Source of the DNA: Mauremys mutica
Taxonomy: Eukaryota > Chordata > Testudines > Geoemydidae
Reading direction: 5' to 3'
Length of the DNA stretch: 64,000 bases
Assembly: GCF_020497125.1 (NCBI RefSeq)
Contig: NC_059077.1
Coordinates: forward strand, 31,199,340-31,263,339
This document shows, in pieces, positions 11,931 to 23,706 of the stretch; position 1 is the first letter of the stretch, and every line of letters starts with the position of its first letter. The position numbers were made by a program, and so were the translations under genes. Below the pieces are notes generated by a model. The model did not search any database and was not told the DNA's origin. It saw nothing but the letters and a program-made list of their open reading frames with translations.

Positions 11931-13266
11931 ACAATATTTGACCCTTAAGAATTCTGATGCATTCTGACATTGTACAGAAGTTGAAGATGAGATCATCATC
12001 TTTAGGAGTTAATATCTGTACAAATATTACATCACGTAGCATGTTCATCACATAAATCTGTACATTCTAACAGGTGGAGTTAACATGTGACGAAGGACTG
12101 CAATGCATTGTGGAAAGTTGTGTAAATAGTTCTATGAAAATTTTTTGATGCTTGTATAAAGTTGTTGGACTACATTATTATTCCTACTGTGTTGAAGAGA
12201 AGATAGAGGGCCTGAGTTTCAAAAGAGCTGATGATGCACAACTCCAGGTGACGTGAAGGAGTGTTATGAGTGCACAGCAATGGACAACTCATAACTGTGA
12301 TAAATATATGTCTCAATGCTTGTAAAACCCAAACACAAGCTATGAAGCAATTTTAAAGAAGGAAGAAAGAACAATTTTAATAATATTTTCATGTGTTCAA
12401 AACCAAATCATGGTAATGTGGGCTAGTACACAAGTTAGCTTAGAAAGCTGGCATTTATTCCATTTATTCCATTCCATTTGTATTCAACTATCTAACATAC
12501 TGAGGTATGATAGTTTGCTGGGGGGTTTTTTAGTAGTGATTAAATGTGTGGGTTTTTTACTTAGGATTTCTGAAAAACACAGGCAGCTATTTTGAGTTCA
12601 TTAAGTATAAATGGGAATGATTTTTTCTCTATTTGGGAAACTGGAGAAAATCTTTTAAACTTTAATGGAAAGCCCGTGTTTCTTAAGTTCGAGAAAACGA
12701 TTAGCAGACATTGTAGTGGGGACAAAGGAGGGTTTTGGTCACTGGGAAAAAAGCAAGTTTACAATTGTTGGAGGAGTAATTCAAGATAGACACCATCTTC
12801 CCACTGCTGGGGAGACCCTCCCTCCCTCCAGACTGAATACTGAAAGTACCCTACCTTCCCCCACTGCTGGGTACCACTCTGTTGCTCATGCTAAGAAACG
12901 GTAGGTACAAATCAATTCACAGAAATAGAAAGACTGAGGTTAAGAGTCTAGTATGGAGGTCATTCACCAGAAGGTCAAGTAAGGAGCTAGCAGTGTGGGG
13001 CTATTGTCCCTCACTGGTGGGAGGGGTCTTTCAGGGCTTGTCTGGATCAGATTGAGGGAGACACTAGATACAAGGTGAATCTACAGTGAGAGAGAATGGA
13101 GAGGGAGAAAGAAGGTAAAAATTTCAGAGAGACTGGGTAGGGCTATTGCATGTAGGATATATTTTGACCTGCATATTTTAGCTGTGTACTATATATAGAT
13201 TAATCAAATGAGAAGAACTGATGCTAATTTCCATACAAAATTTAAACTAGCAAGTCATACACACTG
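11931..13266. other. unassigned stretch
   Basis: No gene is recognised. A small ttattccattt-type repetition lies at 12457-12480, and 13080-13110 is purine-rich. Open frames are short. Confidence 0.4.
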
Positions 13267-14003
13267 CCAGGACATTGGGGGAAGTGATTATTCCCCTCTA
13301 TTCAGCACTGGTGAGGCCACATGTGGAGTATTGGGTCCAGTTTTGGGGCCCCCACTGCAGAAAGGATGTGGACAAATTGGAGACAATCTAGCAGAGGGCA
13401 ATGAAAATGATTAGGGGGCTGGGGCACATGACTTATGAAGAGAGACTGAGGGAAATGGGCTTCTTTAGTCTGCAGAAGGGAAGAGCGAGGGGGCATTTGA
13501 TAGCAGCCTTCAACTATCTGAAGGGAGGTTCCAAAGAGTATGGAGCTAGGCTGTTCTCCGTGGTGGCAGATAACAGAACAAGGAGCAATGGTCTCAAGTT
13601 GCAGTGAGGAAGGTCTAGGTTGGATATTGGGAAAAAACTATTTCATGAGGAGCGTGATGAAACACTGGAATGGGTTACCTAGGGAGGTGGTGGAATCTCC
13701 ATCTTTAAAAAAAAACAAAAACAGGAGTACTTGTGGCACCTTAAAGACTAACAAATATATTTTAGCATGAGCTTTCGTGAGCTAAAGCTCACGTGCCACA
13801 AGTACTCCTGTTTTGTTTTTTTTGCGGATACAGACTAACACGGCTGCTACTCTGAAATCTCCATCTTTAGAAGTTTTTAAGGCCCAGCTTGACAAAGCCC
13901 TGGCTGGGATGATTTAGTTGGGATTGGTCCTGCTTTGAGCAGGGGGTTGGATTAGATGACCTCCTGAGGTCTCTTCCAACCCTAATCTTCTATGATTCTA
14001 TGA
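13267..14003 (+). mobile_element. CR1 LINE 3' part, sense, interrupted by a SINE-like insertion
   Basis: The text from ggaagtgattattcccctct onward is the C-terminal portion of CR1 ORF2 (translated blocks such as [12 protein letters not shown] and [15 protein letters not shown]). The 3' untranslated region follows (gcagggggttggattagatg) and the element ends with the CR1-type ttctatgattctatg repeat at 13989-14003. Frames are broken by indels. An insertion at 13708-13855 duplicates 14 bp of the CR1. The same subfamily is better preserved at 45262-46375. Confidence 0.9.
13708..13855 (-). mobile_element. rearranged turtle SINE-like insertion with 14-bp target duplication
   Basis: The 14-bp direct repeat aatctccatcttta at 13694-13707 and 13856-13869 brackets the insertion and is itself part of the CR1. 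Read on the minus strand the insert starts ttcagagtagcagccgtgtt, a head I recognise from an abundant turtle repeat, then an A-rich linker. The body then appears in the wrong arrangement: the segment caggagtacttgtggcac occurs once in each orientation (plus-strand copies at about 13722 and, inverted, 13793), with inverted gctcac/gtgagc stretches between them. This is what a 5'-inversion ('twin priming') would leave. A poly-A run lies at the left edge. Confidence 0.75.
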
Positions 14004-14087
14004 AGAGGAGAACTAGAGAGATGGTTTTGCAGGCTAAGGAGAAGAGATGTGGCTTTGGGTAGGGCTTTATAATATTTAGGAAGTGAA

Positions 14088-14820
14088 GTTACATAAGAAC
14101 AGCCATACTGGGTCTGACAATGGCTGATGCCAGGAACCCAGATATACTTTTGGCCATCACAACATCCCCTGGCAATGAGTTCCACAGGTTGACTGTGCAT
14201 TATATGAAGAAGTACTTCCTTTTGTTTGTTTTAAGCCCGCTGCCTATTATTTTCATTGTGTGACCCGATTCTTGTCTTATCTGAAGGAGAAAATAACACT
14301 TCCTTATTCACTTTCTCCACATCATTCACAATTTTGTAGACTTCTATTGTCCCCCCGCCCCTTAGTGGTCTCTTTTCCAAGCTGAGGAGTCAGTCTTTTA
14401 AATCGTTCCTCACACAGAAGCTGTTCCATACCCTTAATCATTTTTTTTTGCCCATCTCTGTACCTATTCCAATTCTAATATATCTTTCTGGAGATGGGGT
14501 GAGCAGAACTGCACACTGTTCAATGTGCGGGCTTACCATGGATTTATACTGTGACATTATGATATTTACTGTCTTCTTATCTGCCTCTTTCCTAATTGTT
14601 CCCATCATTCTGCTGCACGTTGAGTGGGAGTTTACAGAGAACTATCCACAATGATTTACAAGTCAAGAAAGATCTTGAACAGCTAATTTAGATCCCATTT
14701 TGTGTGTGTAGTTGGGATTGCTTTTCAGGGTGCATTACTTTGTATTTATCGATATTGAATTTTATTTGCCATTTTGTTGCCCATTCATCTAGTTTTGTGA
14801 ATTTATCCCACAAAAAAGCC
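14088..14820 (-). mobile_element. CR1 LINE, antisense, internally shortened
   Basis: It begins acataagaacagccatactg, the reverse complement of a CR1 3' region. It then passes through ggcaatgagttccacaggtt, cttccttttgtttgttttaa and gagatggggtgagcagaact to about 14820. Compared with the copy at 5817-6300 it lacks part of the 3' region (after tctgacaatggctgatgcca) but reaches further into ORF2. All frames are broken. Confidence 0.88.
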
Positions 14821-17800
14821 TTTCCAGATACCGGTAGCAAAGGAGAGATTGTTCTATTGCCCACTGTGCAGAGACAAAATACCCAGATTACTCTAGTGAC
14901 TCTACTCTAGTTACTCTAATGTAACTATTCTTCCTTCCCAATGGAATAGATGAGAGCAGAATTTGTTCAAGGGAGGTAGGGACAGAAAGAAGTCTGGTAT
15001 TTCTGGAATGTTTGGAGCAGGAAAGAGTAAAACACAGGTTCAGATAAACTCAAATCCTGGAGTACTGTAACTGAGCAGAATTTGAGCTAAAATACCATCT
15101 ATTTACTGCTGTAATTCTGTAAGAGTTTTTGTCTTGTTTAATTCCATTTTTAACATAGCATTCAGCATCTTCAGCATTGTTTATTAATCAAACTTATAGG
15201 GATAAAATATGTTTTTAACCCACTTTCTTCATCTTCTTAACTATTGATCACAGAACAGCTGCTAATCAGCAGCTTTACTTATTCTGTAAGGTTTTGCATC
15301 CCGGTGCATGTACAGCAAATGATTCCACTGAAAACTGGGCCTCATCACGCATCTTCAGATCTTTCTTTTTGATCTATATTACAGCTTCAAGTTTCTGGCT
15401 TTCTGGCGCACAGAATAAAGTATTTGCATACATAAAATTACTTCTGTGAGATTTTTATTAATGGCAAGTGACATTCTTAAAAAAATGTTGATACTTTATT
15501 GCCAAAAATAATTAGTAACAATTACCATTAAATTACTACATCTCTTTCAGAAAAATTGTAGGAATTTTAATGTGAATTGAGACTGAGCTTCTTTGGTAGT
15601 TGTTTTATCATTGTTATAGCATCTTTAGTCCTGCTGTGATAATTTAGGAGTTGGCAGAGCTTTGTGATTCAAGACACTTTTTAAAACTCCTTTATCTCTA
15701 AAATTTCATTTTAAGATCTTTTGTCCTTATTATAGACTAATTATTATGGTGATTTTTGGAACAAGACAAGTGATAAAATGAGGTTATTTTAATGCTGCTG
15801 CTTCTTTTTTTCTTCAAAATAACTACCATAGTGATTAGTCAATATGAAGAACAAAACATTTCTAATATTTAATTTTAAGATAGAATAATGGGGAAAAAAT
15901 GGCTCTATATTACAAAATTCTGCCAGATCTTAAATGATCACAGCAGGGATAGAGATAATTCTCCCTACAGCTAACTGGATAGTTCGGGCAATTCGCTGGA
16001 AAAATAAACACTACAACTTTGCATTAGTGAGAAGCTTCGTAACCCATTACCAGTTTCCTGAGCGAGTCAGCCTTGGGGATTGGTAAATAGGCTATGGAGC
16101 CTTCTGCTATTAAGTCACAGCTCTGGATACAGTGTAAGTTGCTAGGAATAAAGAGTCGTTAGCATCCAGTGGCTGTTTGGTCAACTATATGAAATGAGTT
16201 GGTGGTCACAGTCCAATTCCTATTTGGCAAGAAATTACTCCTACCATTGACGCTAGCTGGCACCTGTGGGCTTTATTTCACTCTGGTACATGAGTACAAA
16301 TGAGGAGTAATTCTACTTAAGTCAACTGAATTTTGCTCTTTGGTGATTTGTTGTATAACCTGTGGGTAAAAATCTGCTCTGAAGTCAGAGTTATGCAGGA
16401 TTTACATTGAAGTCATAGTCATGCCATAAGATTACAGATGTTTCCTCGATCAATGGGTGGTGTTACCAGTTATGTTTTGTTATATCAGAATTTGTTTTCT
16501 GAATTGGTATGCCCTATGTATATCCAAGTTACTCCATTATAGTTTATTGAATTAGCCCAAATTTGTAGTGGTATAATTGAGGTCAAAATCTAATCTCCAG
16601 TGTCTAGAACTATCAAAGTGGCATCTTTCATGATCTTTAAGCTACCCATTAAAAAGTGCAAAGAAAATGGGAAACTGTATCCATCACAGAGTACACTTTA
16701 CAGCAGTTGATTTACATCAAAATGTTGATTCTATCCTTTACACTAGGAGTTTCATAAGTTAAGAGAAAACATTTTGGACTGCCATGTCCATAAACAGAAA
16801 CATATTTTAATAGTCTTTGAAATTATTTTTAATATTACCAGGAGAACTGCATACCTTGTGGTTTATATAAATTTGAGATTCATCCAACAAAAGAAAGTTT
16901 AGAGTTAAGGATGAAATTCTAGCAATGACCAATCCATTGTTCTTGTGTATTTCATGGTCATACAACATGGACTAAATTCAGCTGACCTCCAAAAACATGT
17001 GTATAAAACATGCAAGTGCCTTTGTTTTCACATGCCAGATGCCCACTTATTCACATGCAAACAATTGTACCCATAAGTATGAATGAAAATTTGGCCCATA
17101 TGGCTTGTACTGAAGCATCAAGGCATATGCAATTGGTTCACTTAGATGTGATATCTGCCTTCAGCTTCTTCCTATGCTACTATGGGTTTAAGTCACAGCC
17201 TTGACAATTTTTGAATGTAGTTTTCTGTGGTTTAATTACTATCATTATTATAGATACAGTAGTAATTATCTCTTCCTACTGTCTCATTATGTTTTGATCA
17301 ATTCACATAATAAAAGTTTACTGTAAATATAAGGTTAGGTAACATTAAAGAAAACATATAATTATGGACTATATAATCAAATACAATCTAAACAATTGAA
17401 TGTTTTCCAACAATATGAACAATTAAATGTTTAGAAAGTAAAGAAATATTTTCCTTTAATAACCTAGATATAGCTTTGGAAGCAATGAATATATAAGGAT
17501 TTATTTGTTGACCTCAAATTACTTTACTTCTGTTATATTGATAACATCTAGGTTTCTCAAAAACCTGCTGGCACAAAATCTTTTCAGCTTATTAATGATT
17601 CAGATGGCAGTTTCTGAAGAGACAAGTCCCACAGAGAAGGAGCACTTGATTAATGACCTGGAAACACTTTTCCTTTTCAGCTGATTAAATAAAATTGACT
17701 GGATTTTTACATTTTTATAATAAAATGACCCGCAGGGCTGAGATGACACAGTGAAAGCAGCATGTTCACTCTTCAGCAGATTTTTATTTTGTCACTTGTA

Positions 17801-19611
17801 AAAATGAAAGGGCTAACCACCCAAGCAGAAAAATGCACTTTATCACCGTCCACTGCCTACATGCTGACAATTGCTGCATACAAATACAAAAACATGGAGG
17901 AAACTAGACTGTGTTTACACTCAGCCTGATTTTGTCTAATGATGACAAAAGGTTTGTGACTTCTTGGGAGCTGAAGAGATACTATTTAATTATTATGCAT
18001 AATAGTCAGAAATATAACAACACAACCAGCAATCATACAAGCCTTTATAACAGAGCCATTTAAAAAGTGGAATCTTATAAAATTCCTGAAATTTACATAA
18101 TACTTTCCTATTTTCTAGGGGAAAAAGTATAATCATTTTTAAAGAGCAGGTGTAGTGCCTGATGTAGTTCCCAGTTAAAACAATGGCATAAGGTCCTATT
18201 AAATGGGACCAGTATTGGGTCCTCAGTGCTACAGGTGAACATTACATTCAGATACAATAATGTATCTCAACATTATGCGCTTATATACACAATGTCACAC
18301 AGGGCCATAGAACCAGTTTCCATACCATGTCAAATCTATTCAGCCGGAGCTTGGCTGGTCTATAGAATTCTGTAAATCCATTTATTCTGGAAATAATCTG
18401 TATGATATCAGGTTGGGGTTTGATTATGCTCTTTGTGAGAATCTTGTAAATTGGATAATTTCTGTTTATACATAATGGGCTCCCTCTCGTTCTTTTAATT
18501 TGAAATTCAGCAAATTTTGAAGTAATAGACATAAATTCCTCCAAAAATTTCACATTCATCAGTATGAAATAACAGCTAGTTCAATACTTTAGATTTTTTA
18601 AACAAAAATAAGCATCACTTTCAGGTGATGTCCTTCAGTTTACTATTTATAGTTCCTTATCTGATGTATGTTCTTCATGGAGATCAGGGGATAGATTCTC
18701 AATTGGTGTAAATTATCATGGATCCGTTGATTTTAATGGAGTTGTGACAATTTAAACTAGTTGATGATTTGCCCCCACACATTCTCGGTTCAGCATTGCA
18801 TTTTACATAGTGGTAGTAGGTGCAGGCACAGATTCTAACCAGTGTCAAAGGCAAAGTTTTTAAAATTAATTCACAAGTGGTTTATGATCAGTTTCTAGAT
18901 GTATCTTCCCTCACCCACATCCGGTATTTATGTATGAAGTGTAAGACAACCATTCTCAACTGCCAGCACCTTTTCAATATCCACTTAGTTTCTTTCTGCC
19001 ATGTTTAGGGATATTGATAGACATGCAACTAACTGTTCCTTCATAAACATGTACCTGGGCCTTCTGATAACAGAAGGGGCAAAGATAAATGATAATACCA
19101 TGGAAACCCTGGTAATCAGATTTTTTTTTACCTTTTCCCTTGACTGTTTTGTCTCTCTTCCCAATACTGTGCAGTGTCATTTTCCATCAGTTTCCTTCAG
19201 GGCTTACTGACCATGGAAGCATTTAGATTGAGTTTTGGCAAATATCTTAAAATTCTGCCCCTCTATTTTATATTATGGAGCAGACATTTTAACTATTTTT
19301 TTTTGTCTGGATGAAAAAATAAGCCATTTCCCTCCATTTTTACCCTATTTGTATAACTTTGCCAGGCCCGCCATCCCTTTGATTGTCGTTCAGTGATAGA
19401 TGTTTTCCTCTTGTTCACAGAGTTATTTGCTGAAGTCTTTCACTGTGTTCCTTAAGGTCCCTAGGCCAAGTTACAACATAATCCATTATACCTTTGACTT
19501 TTTTTAATCCCCCCTCCCAGAAAATCTATAAAAATATTCCCTGGCATAAGGATGAGAATTTACACCAAATGGCATTTGATTAAACTTTACAAAGACAAAA
19601 TAGTCTAAGTT
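14821..19611. other. unassigned AT-rich stretch with old palindromic fragments
   Basis: No gene is recognised in 4.8 kb. A short imperfect repetition of actctagtt/actctagtg lies at 14885-14919. Fragments of old palindromic repeats, with paired gtgtaaat and aatttaaac-type arms, occur at about 16365-16430 and 18690-18775. A 92-codon minus-strand frame at 18281-18559 has no recognised motif and is not called a gene. Confidence 0.4.
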
Positions 19612-19743
19612 TCATAGATTCTTTTGAAGGCCAGAATGGACTATCAGATCATCTAGTCTGACTTCCCTTCCTGTACAACACAGTAGGCCATAGATTTTCA
19701 CCTATTTACCTTGGGTTGAACCAAATACCTTGTGTTTGACTAA

Positions 19744-20052
19744 GGGTTTGACTACACTAGAGCTGGAAGGTGTACATTTCAGCTCCAGGAGACATACCTG
19801 CACTAGCTCTGGATGAGCTAACATGCAAAAAATAGAAGTGTAACTGCTGTGGTCCAAGTAGCAGGAGGGGCTAGCTGCCCAGAGGATTACTTATGTGTCA
19901 GATGGATTGTATTTAGGGCAGTTATCCCTTCCTGCCTCTCATGCTGCTGTGGCTACACTTCTATTTTTAACACTCTAGCTTGATCAGCGCTAACTTGGGT
20001 ATGTTTCCTTGATCTGGAATTTACACCTCCCAGCTCTTGTGTAGACATGCTC
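19744..20052. mobile_element. PIF/Harbinger-like MITE inserted in CR1
   Basis: Inverted ends of about 35 bp are visible: gggtttgactacactagagc on the left and the inverted match to gagcatgtctacacaagagc on the right, both followed by a matching ggtgta segment. TAA flanks it at 19741-19743 and 20053-20055. A 3-bp TWA-type duplication fits PIF/Harbinger. The interior carries a second inverted pair, aatagaagtgt and acacttctattt. There is no transposase. Confidence 0.75.
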
Positions 20053-20225
20053 TAAGGCAGATCTTCCAGAAAGACACTCAGTCCTGATTTGGAAACACCA
20101 AGCAATGGAGGATCCAATACCTCCCTAGGTAGTCTGTTACAATGGTTAATCACCCCACTGTTAAATTGTGCCTTATTTCTAATTTGAATCTCTGTCTTTA
20201 TCTTCCATCTACTGGTTCTTGTTAT

Positions 20226-20310
20226 AGCAGCAAAGAGTCCTGTGGCACCTTATACACTAACAGACGTATTGGAGCATGAGCGTCCGTGGGTGAATACCCA
20301 CTTCGTCGGA
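20226..20310 (+). mobile_element. short turtle SINE-like insertion with 13-bp target duplication
   Basis: The 13-bp direct repeat tggttcttgttat at 20213-20225 and 20311-20323 flanks an 85-bp insert that starts agcagcaaagagtcctgtgg and ends cccacttcgtcgga. The body pattern (tggcaccttata, actaacagacg, gagcatgag) relates it to the family of the insert at 13708-13855. The target is antisense CR1 sequence. Confidence 0.85.
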
Positions 20311-21868
20311 TGGTTCTTGTTATGTCTTTCTCCATAAGATTGACCAGTCCTTTAGTACTGGTATTTTCTCTCTGTGAAGGTGCTTGTACAGCACAATCAA
20401 GTTACCTCTTGATCTTTCTTCTTTTTGATTACCTAGAGCTCCTTCAGTCTATAAAGCATTTTTTTCAGCCCTCAAATCATTTGTGGTTCTTTTCTGCACC
20501 CTCTCCATTTTTTCAGCATCTTTTTTTTTTAAATGTGGATCCCAAAATGGGACACAGAATTTCTCATCAATGCCACAAACAGAGGTAAATTTGCCTCCTT
20601 ACTCCTACTCAGTGTTCCTCTACTTATACATCTGACGATCATTATTCCTTTTTCCCACAGCATTGCCCTGGGAGCTCAGGTTGAGTTGCTTGTCCGCTAT
20701 GATCCCTACATCTTTCTCATTGTCCCTGCTTTCTAAGATACAGTTGCCCGTTGTGTAGTATAGCCTTCATTCTTCTTTCCTAGATATATGAACTTGCATT
20801 TGGCTGTATTAAAACTTATTTTTTCTGGGCAGCGTTTACCAAGAGATCCGGATTGCTCTATATGACAGCCCTGTCCTGATAATTATTTACCACTCTCTCA
20901 ATCTTTGTGTCGTCTACAAATTTATCATACAGCAGTGATTTTATATTTAGTTCCAAATCATTGATGAAAATGTTGACTAGCATTGGACCTAGAATTGATC
21001 TCTGTGGAACCCCACTAAAAACATACCACTTTGATGAGGGTTCCCCATTTACAATGACTTTTTGAGATCGAGCCGTGAGCCGGTTCTTACTCCATTTAAC
21101 GTGTGCCTTATTGGTATTGTATAGTGCTAACTTTTTAATGAGAATGTTGGGTTATACTAAGTCAGAAACCTTACAAAAGTTTATCTATGCAGTTACATTT
21201 ATCAAACAGATTTGTAATCTCATAAATAAAATCAGGTTTGTTTGACAATACCTTTTTTTCCCCTAAACCATATCTACTGGTATTAATTATATTCCTATAC
21301 TTTAATTGAATCCTGTATCAGCTTTTCCATTACTTTCCCCAGGACTGATGTTGGGTTGACTGTCCTTTAATGACCCAGGTCATCCTCCTTGGCCTTTTTT
21401 AATATTGGCACATTAGCACTGTTCTGGAATTTCACTGATATTCCAAGATTTATTAAAAATTAACATTAGTGGACCTGAGGTCTCCTCATCTAACTCTTTT
21501 AGGACTATTGTGTGCAAGTTATCTGGGCCTGTTGATTAAAAATGTTTAACTCTAGTACATGTTGTTTAATATGTGAACTGAAATCCTCAAGTGACATCAT
21601 CCTGTCTTTTTCCAAATATAGATCATAAATCTTTATTTAATATCTCTGCCTTTTCAGTATCATTATTCATAATTTTACCATTTCCATCTAGTAATGCGCC
21701 TATACCATTTTTAGGATTTCTCATATTCCCTTATATACTTTAAATTGTCCTTAACCCCCACCAGCTGTGGTGTTTTCCCTGATGTCTTTCACTTCCCTTA
21801 TCAATTTTTTATATTTCATAACTTCTAATATATATTGATTGCTATATACTTTCCCATTTTTCTACTTC

Positions 21869-21882
21869 GTGTGTGTGTGTGT
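21869..21882. repeat. (GT)n microsatellite
   Basis: Seven GT units lie in this stretch, followed by gagaga. It is inside the antisense CR1. Confidence 0.9.
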
Positions 21883-22719
21883 GAGAGAGAAGCAATTAGA
21901 AAGAATTTAATTACCCTCATAAAGAATGGGCTTAAATTAAAGTCATCCTCTTTCACAACTGTAGAAGAGTTGCTTTGAGTCATCTAGTGAACTCTTCTTA
22001 AATAATTCCCAATTTTCATTTTTCTTTTTACATGTTTCATCCTAATCAATTTCATGTATAACTTTCCTCAGCTTAGGAACCTAACCCTTTTGAAGCATCA
22101 GATATATACATTACTGTTTGGAACTGTCCTATGTTTGGCCATAATTAAAGTAATCAGATCATGATCACTGGTCCTTAGGCAACCCCAGTTTGCAATCCAG
22201 AGATAAAAATTAATCAATCTGTGATAACATCCAGAGTAAAGTTATTGTATTTGGTGCAGTACCTTTGATGGTTGAAAATTATCTATAATGTTTTAAAAAA
22301 TCTAATGGTGATTTGCTACTGGCTACATGAGACCTCTAGTGTGCCTCCCAAACTAAAATCCCCCCATCATAATACAATTTTTCTTTCCACACACTTCAGA
22401 CAGGTGCTTAAGGAGCAACTCATCCAGTTCCTAGTTTAATTTCCCACCAGACTCCCACCAGCACTGCTACTGGGCTTAGTTAGTACATTGATCAATACAC
22501 ATTAAAAATCATACAGTTCTGAATAAGCAGTAACTCTAAAACAGGTAATGATGTCTTTAATGTAGTCTCACCATGCCCCCCTCTTTTACTAACTCTATCC
22601 TTCACAAACAGGTTGTATTCAGTGATTTTTAAATTTATGTGAATTATGTGAATTGTCCCACCAGATTTCTGTTATTAAATTAGAGTTAAAATCATCTAAA
22701 TTTACTTGTTCAAATATAT

Positions 22720-22740
22720 GCCTGGCATCTAATGCCAGGC
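22720..22740. repeat. perfect 9-bp hairpin
   Basis: The stretch gcctggcat-cta-atgccaggc is a perfect inverted repeat with a 3-nt spacer, inside the degraded CR1. Confidence 0.7.
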
Positions 22741-23090
22741 AAGCTTCCAAGAGCTTTTCTCCCACATTTTCAAGAGTTTTTATCAGGCAACGTTCATTTT
22801 TATTATTTTATTTGAATCATATGGATCAATGCATGGCTGTACTTTGACTTTTCAGTTACAATTACATATTTAATCCAGTCTGTAAGTGTTTTTACTTTTT
22901 CAATAACTCCCAATTTTCCATATTATGAAGTTATTTTATTTCTTAGAACTAATAGAATTTTTCTTCATGGATGAATCACTACAGTTACTGATTTGTCTAT
23001 CTTGCAATGATAACTGATTTCCAGACAACATAAGCCTTGGAAGACCTCTTGGAATTCTGCCAGTATAGCGCAAATACTCTGAGACCAAAT

Positions 23091-23130
23091 GTGTGTATGT
23101 GTGTGTGTGTATACCTATACATACATACAT
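23091..23130. repeat. (GT)n then (ATAC)n microsatellite
   Basis: A GT run with one interruption passes into an ATAC run. It is ordinary simple sequence. Confidence 0.9.
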
Positions 23131-23219
23131 AAACACATATATGACTTTTAAGTCCAAACCTGGTGAGATTGAAGACCTGGAAATCTGGAGAACTGATATA
23201 TTGTCCTAATCTGCATATT

Positions 23220-23706
23220 TTACATTAAAACTATTTTTGATAGAAAATTGGGTTTGTGGTGATATTTTTCATGAAGAGTATCCGTTATTCATGGATAATT
23301 TTGATTTTTCATTGAAAAATCAAAAAACCACAATGCAAAATATTTTGGCCATTTTTTTTTATTTGGCTGTGCTAGTGTTGTGCTTCATATGAGTTTTATT
23401 TTGGTTGCTTCATGTCCCTTTTCCTGAGGTGGGCTCCCCATGTGGACTACATTATCCATGATACACCAGGGTCAAGGATTCCCATAATAAACTACCTCCC
23501 CCAACCTAGAGGAGAGTCCATGATGCATCACAGATTCATCATAAAATCATGAATGGTATGGAGAAAGTGAATGTGTTAATATTTTTCAGGTGAAAACAAC
23601 AAATGTTTTTAACAGTCAAACTTTTCTGCTAAAATATTAAAAAAACAAACATTTTTTCTTCTTTTTTTCACAAATTTTTACAAACAACCATTTTTCAATC
23701 AGCTCT
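23220..23706. mobile_element. foldback element (copy 2)
   Basis: The A/T-rich arms, with ttgatttttcattgaaaaatc on the left and caatcagctct at the right end, flank a central block containing gtgggctccccatgtggact and actacattatccatgataca. The block and arms match the family seen at 10706-11930, though the outer left boundary is diffuse. Confidence 0.6.

Larger units (their letters stand above)
19612..22860 (-). mobile_element. long, degraded CR1 LINE, antisense, with two later insertions
   Basis: It starts with a CR1 3' region in reverse (tcatagattcttttgaaggc, then gatcatctagtctgacttcc). It continues for about 2.8 kb net through the ORF2 C-terminal region, the reverse-transcriptase region (tgtggaaccccactaaaaac; ttactttccccaggactgat) and into the endonuclease region (aatcagatcatgatcactgg). 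No long frame survives, so it is old. Insertions at 19744-20052 and 20226-20310 split it cleanly, and joining the flanks restores continuous CR1 sequence. The left-hand limit in ORF2 is approximate. Confidence 0.8.

Noticed and set aside
18281..18559. 92-codon minus-strand frame with protein-like composition
   Set aside because: No motif recognised, no matching text on either side, and frames of this length are expected by chance in 64 kb.
22720..22740. Perfect hairpin considered as a small RNA precursor
   Set aside because: The stem is only 9 bp, far shorter than a microRNA precursor, and it lies in degraded CR1.
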